A stretch of DNA of 64,000 nucleotides, taken from assembly GCA_964608615.1 (NCBI GenBank), contig CAZSQG010000006.1, forward strand, positions 22,417-86,416, written 5' to 3'. The translations under genes and the position numbers were made by a program. Shown here in pieces: positions 56,705-64,000 of this stretch (its first letter is position 1; every line of letters begins with the position of its first letter). The notes under the pieces are model-generated. The model did no database searches and had not been told where the DNA came from. It was given only the letters and a program-made list of their open reading frames with translations. Source of the DNA: CALEUX01 sp964608615 (GTDB lineage: Bacteria; Bacteroidota; Bacteroidia; Bacteroidales; Marinilabiliaceae).

Positions 56705-57751
56705 ATGATTCACCCTGTTTTCTCATATACCCGATCACTATACATTTACTTATCAGCCTGGGCTATGGTAGCCATTGCCCAGGCTTTGTTTTTAGTTTTC
56801 TACAAAGATTTATCCTTAACAGCAGCTATTACTGATTCTGTTGTTTATAATGTTGTTATGGCATTACTTGGTTTGAGTCTGTGGTATCCGGTTGTTTACA
56901 CTCAGCGAAAAGAAACTGCATCCCGAATACTTATTAACAATATATTGTCGGGCATGGTATTAGTTGCTCTTTGGATTGGTGTTTCATCTCTTATTAGCAA
57001 CGCGCTTCTTTCCAGCGATTCTGGTTATATATCAATATCGGGAAGAATCATTCCTTTTCGAATTCTAACAGGATCATTTCTACTTCTGATCTTATTAGCC
57101 ATGTACCACCTGTTCATTTTTTACAGGAATCTTGAAGAACAGAAATTCAAGGAAGAAACTTTAAAAAAACAGGTGAAAGAATCGGAATTGAAGGCCCTCA
57201 AAGCACAGTTAAATCCTCATTTCCTTTTTAACAGTTTAAACTCCATCAGCTCATTAACCATTACCGATGCCGATGGTGCACGCGTAATGCTAAATCAGCT
57301 ATCTGATTTTTTGAGGTTTTCTTTACAAAAAAGCAATGCCGACCTGATTACTTTGCGAGAGGAACTACAAAACATGAACCGTTACTTAGAAATTGAGAAG
57401 GTCCGTTTTGGTGAAAGGTTGGTATGCGAAACCGAATCTGATCCAAAAAGTCTTAACATGAAACTTCCGGCAATGATTCTGCAACCACTATACGAAAATG
57501 CAATCAAACACGGATTATACGAAAGCATTGAACCTATTACAATCAGAACATTTTGCCATATAAATAATGGTGTTTTGGCAATATCAATAGTTAATAACTT
57601 CGACCCGGAAGCTGTCACTGCTAAAGGAGAGGGCATTGGAGTTGAAAATGTAAGTAATACCCTAAGAAATATTTACAACCAGGAACATTTACTGACAACC
57701 AATCGCGAAAACAATCATTTTGAAGTATCTTTATCCATACCTCAATTGTAA
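56705..57751 (+). CDS. LytS/YehU-type sensor histidine kinase
   Basis: Membrane-bound sensor kinase. Four hydrophobic segments cover about residues 5-135, then a short coiled coil (NLEEQKFKEETLKKQVKESE) and the His_kinase motif QLNPHFLFNSLN, whose His is the phosphoacceptor. An N box PLYENAIKHGL and a G box KGEGIGVENVSNTL complete the ATPase domain. The start is ambiguous: ATG 56705 is used here; TTG 56681, which overlaps the previous stop as ttga, would add 8 residues. It is followed by its response regulator after 3 bases, so the three genes form an operon. Confidence 0.87.
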   Translation: MIHPVFSYTRSLYIYLSAWAMVAIAQALFLVFYKDLSLTAAITDSVVYNVVMALLGLSLWYPVVYTQRKETASRILINNILSGMVLVALWIGVSSLISNALLSSDSGYISISGRIIPFRILTGSFLLLILLAMYHLFIFYRNLEEQKFKEETLKKQVKESELKALKAQLNPHFLFNSLNSISSLTITDADGARVMLNQLSDFLRFSLQKSNADLITLREELQNMNRYLEIEKVRFGERLVCETESDPKSLNMKLPAMILQPLYENAIKHGLYESIEPITIRTFCHINNGVLAISIVNNFDPEAVTAKGEGIGVENVSNTLRNIYNQEHLLTTNRENNHFEVSLSIPQL

Positions 57752-57754
57752 CCG

Positions 57755-58510
57755 ATGGATAAACAAATACCATTAAAAGCATTGATTGTTGATGATGAGC
57801 AACCTGCACGTAATATCATTACCCATTACCTTAAATCATTTCCGGGCATTGATATCTCCGGAGAATGCTCTAACGGCTTTGAAGCCCTTAAAATGATTCA
57901 CGAAGTAAAACCCGACATACTGTTTCTGGATATCCAGATGCCAAAAATAACCGGGATTGAACTTCTTGAGGTGCTTGAAGAAACGCCGTATGTAATTTTC
58001 ACAACAGCTTACGATCAATATGCACTTAAGGCTTTTGAGCTGAATGCTATAGATTACCTTCTGAAACCTTTTTCGAAAGAAAGGTTTGATGCAGCCATTA
58101 ATAAAGTGATTGAGAAAATTGAGCTGGGACAAACTGCTGCAAAAGTATCTGTAGAAAATATGCTTTTTAAGTTGCCCCATAAGCTTTCGCGCATTGTGGT
58201 AAAGAATGGTATTAACATCACTGTTATTCAGGTAGATGAGATCTCTTTTATTGAGGCCCAGGAAGACTATGTAATGATTCACTCCTCAAAAGGGCGGTTT
58301 ATGAAAAACCTTACAATGACTCACCTTGAACAACATCTCCCAGAGAATCAATTCATAAGAATCCATCGTTCGTATATTGTCAATATTGAAAGGATTGAGA
58401 AACTAGAACCTTACGATAAAGATACTTACACAGCACTTGTTGCACCCTCACACAAGCTTCGCATTAGTCGTACAGGATATAAGAAACTTAAGGATACTCT
58501 GAGATTTTAA
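57755..58510 (+). CDS. LytTR-family response regulator
   Basis: Transcription factor of the AlgR/AgrA class. Receiver domain at residues 6-120: ALIVDDEQPARN (acidic pocket), phospho-Asp in ILFLDIQMPKITG (Asp near 55), and Thr/Lys switch residues in IFTTAYDQYAL and YLLKPF. The LytTR DNA-binding domain fills residues about 145-245: ITVIQVDEISFIEAQEDYVMIHS (cited in parts) and FIRIHRSYIVN. Its target operators are unknown. Cognate kinase immediately upstream. Its stop overlaps the TauE gene's stop by 4 bases on the other strand. Confidence 0.9.
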   Translation: MDKQIPLKALIVDDEQPARNIITHYLKSFPGIDISGECSNGFEALKMIHEVKPDILFLDIQMPKITGIELLEVLEETPYVIFTTAYDQYALKAFELNAIDYLLKPFSKERFDAAINKVIEKIELGQTAAKVSVENMLFKLPHKLSRIVVKNGINITVIQVDEISFIEAQEDYVMIHSSKGRFMKNLTMTHLEQHLPENQFIRIHRSYIVNIERIEKLEPYDKDTYTALVAPSHKLRISRTGYKKLKDTLRF

Positions 58511-59292
58511 GCAGAATAAAACACTTTATATAACATAATTAGCGACGCAATCATTGAAGTGGATGCGAAAATAATTTTTAGAATTTTAGGATTTGCCTTA
58601 ATTGTAAGTCGTGTTACAAACAAGCTTCCTATTACTGCGGCAATAGCCAAAATACCAGACATTCTGACATCGAAATGACCCGTGCTTAAATGTCCTAAAA
58701 ATCCGGCAGTGGCAGTAATCAATACCAAAGTAGTAGATGTTCCGACAGCAATTTGCATGGGCACACCAACAGCAAGGACCATCAACGGGACTAAAAAAGA
58801 ACCGCCGGAAATGCCTACCATTCCGGCAACGAACCCCGCTATTAATACAACAGGGATAAAAATAAGCAAATTAATGTGATAGGTTTCATTGGTCGATTTT
58901 AATTCAATTCGATAGCGGTTATTCGTTTGAAGCTTCCTTTTTACCGGTTTTAGCATAAGAACTGATGCTATTAAAATGAATATGGCGAATGTTATTTTCA
59001 AAGAGTCTCCACCAAATTTATCAGAAAAATATCCGCCTAAGAAAGCAGAAACCAAAGTCATACTTCCAATTAACAGAACCAATTTCCAATCGACAATTTT
59101 CTTTTTCCCGAAATAAAACGTAGCTGCCAACGAAGAACATATTAAAACAAATTGCCCCGTGGTCGCTGCTTCATGCATACCAATGCCCGATAGAACAAGT
59201 GCTAAAACATAAAAATTTCCACCTCCACGACCAGTCATTGTCATAACAAGAGCAATCGCCAGAATAATACCAGCCAATATCCAAACATCCAT
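58507..59292 (-). CDS. TauE/SafE-family anion exporter
   Basis: Membrane protein of 261 residues with about eight hydrophobic helices. The family's pseudo-repeat is seen as GRGGGNFYVLALVL near the start and GMVGISGGSFLVPLMV near residue 160, the GxGGG/GISGG turns of TauE/SafE transporters. It is the last gene of the ArsR-rhodanese-TauE operon (11 bases behind rhodanese), which suggests export of sulfite, thiosulfate or a related sulfur oxyanion; the actual ion cannot be told from the sequence. Confidence 0.85.
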   Translation of the reverse strand: MDVWILAGIILAIALVMTMTGRGGGNFYVLALVLSGIGMHEAATTGQFVLICSSLAATFYFGKKKIVDWKLVLLIGSMTLVSAFLGGYFSDKFGGDSLKITFAIFILIASVLMLKPVKRKLQTNNRYRIELKSTNETYHINLLIFIPVVLIAGFVAGMVGISGGSFLVPLMVLAVGVPMQIAVGTSTTLVLITATAGFLGHLSTGHFDVRMSGILAIAAVIGSLFVTRLTIKANPKILKIIFASTSMIASLIMLYKVFYSA

Positions 59293-59303
59293 ATGCTTAA
59301 TTC

Positions 59304-59693
59304 TTACTTACTGATATGTTTATAAATCTTACCCGGCATAATCGCCTCCATCAATTGCGGATAACCACCTTCAATCATTTTCACATTTTCAAAACCCTTT
59401 GATTTTAAGTACGCAAAAGTGATGGCGCTTCGTACACCGCTGGAACAAAACACGCCTATAAACTTGTCGTTGGGTAATTGGTCAATTTTCAAAGGTAGTT
59501 CATTGAAAGGTATTTCAATTACGGGTAAATAATGAATGAGGGATAACTTGATGGTTGATGTTTCTTCATTTGCTCTGACATCTAAAAGTATGGCATCCTG
59601 AGAAGCCAAAAAGGTTGCTGCATCAATTTTATGTTTGCCGGTTGCAAAAAAACTAAAATCCATCCTGCTGATAATTTTTTCAAATTCATTCAT
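59304..59693 (-). CDS. Single-domain rhodanese
   Basis: Sulfurtransferase of 129 residues that can carry a persulfide on its active-site Cys. AILLDVRANEETS opens the domain, and the active loop is FCSSGVRSA (Cys near 85 of the domain), in the 6-residue form typical of thiosulfate or persulfide-using rhodaneses. No signal peptide, so it acts in the cytoplasm. It lies 16 bases behind the ArsR gene and 11 before TauE/SafE, so the operon probably deals with excess sulfide or persulfide. Confidence 0.88.
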   Translation of the reverse strand: MNEFEKIISRMDFSFFATGKHKIDAATFLASQDAILLDVRANEETSTIKLSLIHYLPVIEIPFNELPLKIDQLPNDKFIGVFCSSGVRSAITFAYLKSKGFENVKMIEGGYPQLMEAIMPGKIYKHISK

Positions 59694-59709
59694 TGTTGTT
59701 TTCTCCTTC

Positions 59710-60051
59710 TTATTTTGTTAAGTCCTTATTGTTTAAACATTGTTCTTCATCACAAGTTATAGAACCTGATGTGATGGCTTTTGCACAATTCAAAAAATTA
59801 AAGACACAGGGTATATTAACTTTATAGTACACGGTATTCTTATTTTTTTCGCCTACAATAATCTTATATCGTTTCAACAAATCGAGGTGTTTTGACATAG
59901 TAGATATATCAATCCCTGCTTTTTCGGCGAGTTCTGTAACTGAAAGCTGTTCTTCCCTGATACTATAAAGAATAAGTATCCTTGTGGGATGAGATAAAGC
60001 TTTAAAAATATCAGCTTCTTTATCGTATAGTTTATCAGTATTGCCAGTCAT
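59710..60051 (-). CDS. ArsR-family repressor, candidate sulfur sensor
   Basis: Winged-helix repressor of 113 residues: ALSHPTRILILYSIREEQLSVTELAEKAG (cited in parts), recognition helix STMSKHLDLLKRYKI, wing KNKNTVYYKV. Four cysteines lie in the last third (IPCVF, LNCAK, TCDEEQCL). The typical metal-site CVC of ArsR is absent from the recognition helix, so metal sensing there is unlikely; Cys-based redox or persulfide sensing as in BigR/SqrR is possible but unproven. It is first in the operon with rhodanese and TauE/SafE and has a palindromic operator over its own -7 box. Confidence 0.85.
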   Translation of the reverse strand: MTGNTDKLYDKEADIFKALSHPTRILILYSIREEQLSVTELAEKAGIDISTMSKHLDLLKRYKIIVGEKNKNTVYYKVNIPCVFNFLNCAKAITSGSITCDEEQCLNNKDLTK

Positions 60052-60070
60052 TAATTCACTTTTCTTTTTC

Positions 60071-60108
60071 TATTTGGCAAATTTACCAAATAGAGTTAGA
60101 GTAACAAT
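60071..60108 (-). promoter_or_regulatory. arsR operon promoter overlapped by palindromic operator
   Basis: TATTTGG-N8-CCAAATA at 60071-60092 is a perfect 7+7 palindrome. Its 8-base centre, read on the minus strand, is TAAATTTG (60085-60078), an exact TAnnTTTG -7 box, and ATTG at 60108-60105 is a three-out-of-four -33 box at 19 bases. Repressor bound here would cover the promoter, 20 bases before the arsR start. Confidence 0.65.
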
Positions 60109-60264
60109 TTTTTTTGAAAAAAATCATTGAATTTTGAGTTTTCAGCACGACTGATAACATTAGCACTATAATCCTTTTTAAAACCATTCTCAAAAAAGAA
60201 CTTTTCTATTCAGGTATTTGACTTCCCAATTAATTCGTTATTTTAGAGGATCCATTCGTGCTAA
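60109..60264. other. Spacer before the toxin fragment
   Basis: No gene or repeat recognised. The open frame of the toxin module starts just after a TAA at 60262-60264. Confidence 0.4.
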
Positions 60265-60351
60265 TTTGCTTGCAAAGAAACTCGCGACAACAGAGATACA
60301 ATCGTCGTTGAACAGGATTACCAATCGGTTTATGTTAATGAACAGGGCGAG

Positions 60352-62469
60352 TTGATTGGCGTAACAGTGGATGATAATGGTAAAGTTGAAGAAGAGAGTT
60401 TAGGCATTAATATTAATGAAACCGATAAAACCCTGGTGCAAAACAAGGATGGCCAGGAAGTGGTGGTGACCCGCGACGGTGAAGTGATGGGTGTGGAAGA
60501 ATATAAAAATACCGGTGGTGGCAACAAACGTATGATTAAAAACTATAACAAGGAAAAGGAAGAAAACAGCCTTGCTGAATCAGGGATGATCGATTTTTCC
60601 CCTTTTGCTGACCAAGACTATGGATTTGACATTTATACCGACATTAAAACAAATATACAGAATGATTACCCGCCTCTGAAAAATCAATACCGCCCGGGAT
60701 TTAAAAGTGTTATTAGTTACGGACACGACAAAGTAACCGTTAACAACATCAATGGGCTAACCTTTAAAGACGAAATGGGCATTCCGGCCCCTGTTTCTGG
60801 CAATCAGGTAACTGTTCGAGGATCTGCACCCGGTATGTCCAAGGCCCTTTATGCTTATCGTCAGATTAATGAGCAAGAAGAAATTGCCGGAAAACTCAAC
60901 ATTCTGAGTTACGACCAACAACCCAAACGGGTTTATATCGTTTCAGTTAATGATGCCAAAATCCCCGGGAAGACAGATTTGCAAAATACCCTTAATCAGG
61001 TTTATAAACAAGCCATTACCACCTGGACAGTAGAAGAAAAACTGGGAATTTCAGTTACATTCCCCGGTGGCACCATGACACATGGCGGCTCCGGCCTCGG
61101 CACCTACAACGCCGACCAGCGAACCATTGTTGAAGAATATACCAGTAAACACAATCAACTGGAAAAGGACGCATACTATCTTTTCTTTGTAAATAATGTG
61201 CAAGACAAAGGTAAGTCCATTGCCGGTTATATGCCCCTGCAACGACAAATTGGCTTTATCTACGGTGAGCCCAACAACATCACCATCGCCCATGAACTGT
61301 CCCACGGAGCCTTTAACCTGCGTCACCCTTTCAGCACCGAAGCCTATATAGCCCCGGAAGGTAAAACCCATAATTTGATGGATTATGACCTTCCTAAAGG
61401 AAGTGAACTGTGGAAGTACCAATGGGATTTGATTCATAACCCGGAATCAATTGTGTTTGCGTGGGCGCAGGATGAAGAAGAGGGGGCGATGTATAAATGC
61501 AGGTTAAAGGAACTTCCAAAGTATAATGGTTCTGCAGAAGGAGAAAAAGGTATAGGTAAAGGCGAAATGTTTTTGTCTACTGGTTTGTATTCAAGTACAA
61601 CAACAGAATGTGATGTGCCAGTATATTGGCATGTTAGTTTAGAGAATGACACTTATTTGCATAGTGAAGAATACCCTACAGGATGGTATGAAGAGAAAGA
61701 ATATTATAAAATAGTTAAAAGGTTATTAGTCGATTATGCTATATTAAAGGGAGGTATTCACTGTTCATTTTCAAGGAATGTGGAGTATGCGGATTTAGCT
61801 ATAGGTCATTTTTGCATGGACAGGGAGATTTCTGAAGATATTTTTGATTTCATCGATTTATATTATTCAAAAGTATGCCGTGAAGAGAAAGATGTTTGCA
61901 ATAATTCAGGTAGAGTTGACAATATTCCGATTTTGTACGATATAGTTGAATTTGCATACACTTTTGGAACTGTCACAGCTATTAGATATTTGACCAAAGA
62001 GGTTGCACAAGAGGTTGCAGATGAAAGTGCGAAAAAATTTGCAAGAGAGGTTCTGTCAGAAACGATAGAGAAAGGGGCAGAAGGCTGGAGTAAGTCGGCA
62101 TTAAAAAAGGGAGATTACTTTATTTATTATGGTTTTAAGGAGGTTGATGGAGGCGGTAAACTGTTATATATTGGAAAATCATTTGGGGATGATTTGTTTG
62201 GTAGGTATTCGGCTGGCCAAATCAGAAAAATGGATGCGCTTATATTCAGTAAATTAAGAAATATTCCAAACAATGGAACTGCCAAGGGAGTTGAACAGGC
62301 AATCATGGAACTAAATGGATGGGTGGCAGACCCAATATTGAGAAGAGAAAGTATGCAGTTATTATCTAATAAAATTAATTCTACTACGAACGTGTTATAT
62401 AAAAAAGCTGGTATCAACTGGCTTAACAACAACATTCCAAATTGGAGGGTTGTTTTTAAAATAGAATAA
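60352..62469 (+). CDS. 5'-truncated polymorphic toxin: metalloprotease-like region plus GIY-YIG-like nuclease tip
   Basis: 705 residues from TTG 60352, but the frame is open from 60265 with continuing similarity-like text (DTIVVEQDYQSVYVNEQGEL), so this is the C-terminal part of a larger secreted protein without its delivery domain. Residues 100-380 hold a zinc-protease-like HELSH (His314, Glu315, His318). Residues 385-585 are linker, low in GC. Residues 589-690 look GIY-YIG: YFIYYG (589), LLYIGKS (Tyr606), Arg618, Glu648 in GVEQAIMELNG, and NKINS. I infer a DNA/RNA-cleaving toxin tip. The immunity gene follows one base later. No signal peptide is visible here. Confidence 0.72.
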   Translation: MIGVTVDDNGKVEEESLGININETDKTLVQNKDGQEVVVTRDGEVMGVEEYKNTGGGNKRMIKNYNKEKEENSLAESGMIDFSPFADQDYGFDIYTDIKTNIQNDYPPLKNQYRPGFKSVISYGHDKVTVNNINGLTFKDEMGIPAPVSGNQVTVRGSAPGMSKALYAYRQINEQEEIAGKLNILSYDQQPKRVYIVSVNDAKIPGKTDLQNTLNQVYKQAITTWTVEEKLGISVTFPGGTMTHGGSGLGTYNADQRTIVEEYTSKHNQLEKDAYYLFFVNNVQDKGKSIAGYMPLQRQIGFIYGEPNNITIAHELSHGAFNLRHPFSTEAYIAPEGKTHNLMDYDLPKGSELWKYQWDLIHNPESIVFAWAQDEEEGAMYKCRLKELPKYNGSAEGEKGIGKGEMFLSTGLYSSTTTECDVPVYWHVSLENDTYLHSEEYPTGWYEEKEYYKIVKRLLVDYAILKGGIHCSFSRNVEYADLAIGHFCMDREISEDIFDFIDLYYSKVCREEKDVCNNSGRVDNIPILYDIVEFAYTFGTVTAIRYLTKEVAQEVADESAKKFAREVLSETIEKGAEGWSKSALKKGDYFIYYGFKEVDGGGKLLYIGKSFGDDLFGRYSAGQIRKMDALIFSKLRNIPNNGTAKGVEQAIMELNGWVADPILRRESMQLLSNKINSTTNVLYKKAGINWLNNNIPNWRVVFKIE

Positions 62470-62470
62470 A

Positions 62471-63091
62471 ATGAATAGTATTGAATCTGGAGCAGTTTTT
62501 TTGATTCCATTGCCTAAAAAAAAAGGAGTTGGTTATGGTAAATACGTCCATCTTCCAGATGTGACAGGTCATGTATATGACTCACATCTTTTTAGGATTT
62601 ATGACTTTTTCACCGAGAAACCTACAAATGATATTAATGAAGTATTAAAATCTAATTTACTAATTAGTCCACTTATGATGGCTCGCAAACCTAAAATTAG
62701 AGGATTAGGCTGGAAAGTAATTGGAAATAGCTTCTTGGAAGAAGATGCTTTTTTCCCTGATTTTAAAGAACATAGAGGAAGTAAATGGGTTTTGGCAAGA
62801 TATTATGAAAATGGAGAATTATCAGAAGAGTACGATGTTAATGAGCAAAGAGTATCCCATCTCGAATATGCTATACTTAGAAGCGAAATAGAAATTCCTG
62901 AACGCATTTTTATGGAACTACTGCGTAAGGAAGCCAAAGACGTTGAAAAGGAACTTGATTTTGATGGGGAAGATAAAGAAATGTTAAGCACTTACGAAAA
63001 AATGAAGGGAATCCCTATTTACTCAAAAATACCAGAAGAATTCAAAGGTCGTGCATTACCAGAAGGTGTAGAGCTTAAACTCTTAGATTAG
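62471..63091 (+). CDS. Probable immunity protein, Imm26-like
   Basis: 206 residues, no signal or membrane segment, low GC. The opening SGAVFLIPLPKKKGVGYGKYVHL (cited in parts) resembles the Imm26 family, whose members start with a similar beta strand and Gly-Tyr-Gly turn. Next come HLFRIYDFF and VLARYYENGEL; the C-terminal part is acidic (KELDFDGEDKEM), fitting a nuclease-blocking protein. Position is the strongest evidence: one base behind the toxin stop, same strand. Function is inferred from the pairing. Confidence 0.62.
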   Translation: MNSIESGAVFLIPLPKKKGVGYGKYVHLPDVTGHVYDSHLFRIYDFFTEKPTNDINEVLKSNLLISPLMMARKPKIRGLGWKVIGNSFLEEDAFFPDFKEHRGSKWVLARYYENGELSEEYDVNEQRVSHLEYAILRSEIEIPERIFMELLRKEAKDVEKELDFDGEDKEMLSTYEKMKGIPIYSKIPEEFKGRALPEGVELKLLD

Positions 63092-63124
63092 TATTTAAGT
63101 TGTAACGTTTGTGTCTTGTTTTTC

Positions 63125-63460
63125 TTAAATATTCTCCAATTTAGTCGCTTTAATCATCGAATCGATAGCAAACAGGATATGTTCCTGTTTATCTTCAGGG
63201 AACGAAAGAATGTCCTTGAAGCGGCGTAACATATGCGGGTTTTTGAACATGTCGGCATTTTCATTTTCTCCTAAAAGATAACCCACCGTTGTATCAAGCA
63301 GTGTAGCCAGTTTTTTTGCTGCATCAATGCTTGGCGTCATCTCATCACGTTCGTAGCGAGAGATAACACTTACCGAAGTTTTAAGCTGTTTGGCCAAATC
63401 GGTCTGTGAAAGTTTTTTATCTTTCCTTAGCGTAGCTAGTTTTTTACCGAAAGTCTCCAT
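63125..63460 (-). CDS. XRE-family transcriptional regulator
   Basis: 111 residues. The helix-turn-helix occupies residues 5-60: FGKKLATLRKDKKLSQTDLAKQL, recognition helix SVSVISRYERDEMTPSID and AAKKLATLLDTTVGYLLGE. The last 45 residues are helical and may dimerise (DILSFPEDKQEHILFAIDSM). It looks like the repressor of a small mobile element or toxin system, diverging from the CHC2 gene with a palindrome in between that could be its operator. Confidence 0.87.
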   Translation of the reverse strand: METFGKKLATLRKDKKLSQTDLAKQLKTSVSVISRYERDEMTPSIDAAKKLATLLDTTVGYLLGENENADMFKNPHMLRRFKDILSFPEDKQEHILFAIDSMIKATKLENI

Positions 63461-63507
63461 GTTATCGAACCTAAAGCGGTTTGTATTAACCTTGTTTTGT
63501 GCATTTT

Positions 63508-63521
63508 TTGTAAAAATACAA
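63508..63521. promoter_or_regulatory. Palindromic candidate operator
   Basis: TTGTA-AAAA-TACAA, a perfect 5+5 palindrome, 48 bases upstream of the XRE start and about 30 bases from the promoter of the divergent CHC2 gene. A natural place for the repressor to bind. Confidence 0.5.
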
Positions 63522-63552
63522 CCCTTTTAAGAGAAAATAAAATATAAAAAGA

Positions 63553-63584
63553 TTTGCCCGTGTGATAGGATTAGATTAAATTTG
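63553..63584 (+). promoter_or_regulatory. Bacteroidetes-type promoter of the CHC2 gene
   Basis: TTTG (63553-63556), exactly 20 bases, then TAAATTTG (63577-63584), matching the Bacteroidetes consensus TTTG-N19-21-TAnnTTTG at every fixed position. It lies 40 bases before the ATG at 63625. Confidence 0.72.
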
Positions 63585-63624
63585 ACCGAAAAAGGTTAAT
63601 TTAATTTTAAAAGAATTTTTCACC

Positions 63625-64000
63625 ATGCAAATCCCCGACATCAAACAACGACTACCCATAACCAAGGTTTTGTTACATTACAACATCCAAATTGACAAAA
63701 ACAACCACATCCGCTGCCCTTTCCACTCTGACGACAAACCCAGCTGCAAAATATACCCCGAAACCGGTACCTTCCATTGCTTTGGATGTGGTGCCACCGG
63801 TGACCAGATAGAATTTATTGAGAAATATGATAAGTGTAGCAAACACGCAGCATTAAAAAAGGCGGCAGAACTATCCGGAGAAGAAACCAACGCTAAAGAT
63901 GTAATGGGGATTGCATCCAAAGGAGCTGCCCGGGGGAAGGCAGAGGATTTTGCAGGGCTTTTTGCCCGGCAAAGAGCAAGCCTTCCCCGCAGCCCCAAAG
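63625..64000 (+). CDS. CHC2 zinc-finger (DnaG primase-like) protein, C-terminus off window
   Basis: Starts MQIPDIKQRLPITKVLLHYN, and the zinc finger reads RCPFHSDDKPSCKIYPETG, then TFHCFGCGATGDQIEFIEKYD, the CHC2 pattern of DnaG primase (Cys, His, Cys, Cys ligands present). It runs open to the window end at 64000 (125 codons). Such proteins without the usual primase length are common on mobile elements of Bacteroidota, often ahead of an integrase. Whether a Toprim or other domain follows cannot be seen. Confidence 0.85.
   Translation, partial: MQIPDIKQRLPITKVLLHYNIQIDKNNHIRCPFHSDDKPSCKIYPETGTFHCFGCGATGDQIEFIEKYDKCSKHAALKKAAELSGEETNAKDVMGIASKGAARGKAEDFAGLFARQRASLPRSPK

Noticed and set aside
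61051..61437. 128-codon minus-strand frame over the toxin metalloprotease region
   Set aside because: Antisense shadow of the toxin gene, without a domain.
1..64000. CRISPR arrays, tRNA and rRNA genes
   Set aside because: I saw no regularly spaced repeats, no tRNA cloverleaf-like CCA or T-loop signature and no rRNA stretches on reading through; a covariance search would be the proper test.

Overview
The window reads as a chromosomal segment of a low-GC, anaerobic-leaning Bacteroidota bacterium, probably of the Bacteroidales/Marinilabiliales type (inference from gene content, not from a database search). The signs are gldE/gldD gliding and type IX secretion genes behind ssb, a bacterial geranylgeranylglyceryl-phosphate synthase, tandem OmpH/Skp genes behind bamA, ferredoxin-dependent 2-oxoacid oxidoreductase, an N-succinylornithine-type carbamoyltransferase, and promoters of the Bacteroidetes form (TTTG, about 20 bases, TAnnTTTG). 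Shine-Dalgarno sites are mostly absent. A run of ten N at 23716-23725 shows that this is a draft scaffold.

Layout. 1-3.9 kb (+): ssb (start cut off), gldE, gldD, a phosphopantetheinyl transferase and GGGP synthase. 4-8.6 kb (-): an alkaline-phosphatase-fold protein that has lost nearly all its metal ligands, then korB and korA. 8.7-17.8 kb: gamma carbonic anhydrase (+), then a long minus-strand envelope block (murI, three OmpH/Skp-like chaperones, bamA, uppS, a DUF6089 barrel protein, NAD kinase, a CBS protein). 18-25.7 kb: pdxJ, a hydrolase, an exonuclease, uridine kinase, a Dabb protein, an EF-G paralogue with altered GTPase motifs, the assembly gap, and small proteins.

25.8-45.7 kb is a nearly complete arginine/proline/carbamoyl-phosphate region: carB diverges from argR, followed by a GNAT acyltransferase, argG (broken by an internal deletion), argC, argD, a NUMOD4/HNH-type gene, proC, proB, proA, argF', argB, argE, argH, citrate synthase and carA. 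A perfect ARG-box palindrome precedes argR, and weaker copies precede proB and carA. With glutamate synthase (gltD/gltB, 49-55 kb), korAB and citrate synthase, the region joins 2-oxoglutarate to glutamate, arginine and proline.

46-49 kb holds lpxA, dodecin, a DUF937 protein and a charged coiled-coil protein. 56-58.5 kb holds a LiaF-like membrane protein with a LytS/LytTR two-component pair. 58.5-60.1 kb is an ArsR-rhodanese-TauE operon with a palindromic operator over its -10-type (-7) box.

60.3-64 kb is accessory DNA: a polymorphic-toxin C-terminal module without its N-terminal delivery part (HExxH metalloprotease-like region, then a low-GC tail ending in a GIY-YIG-like nuclease domain), its probable Imm26-like immunity gene one base downstream, an XRE repressor with a candidate operator, and the start of a CHC2 zinc-finger primase-like gene that runs off the end. 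This accessory block is the most novel-looking part of the window.
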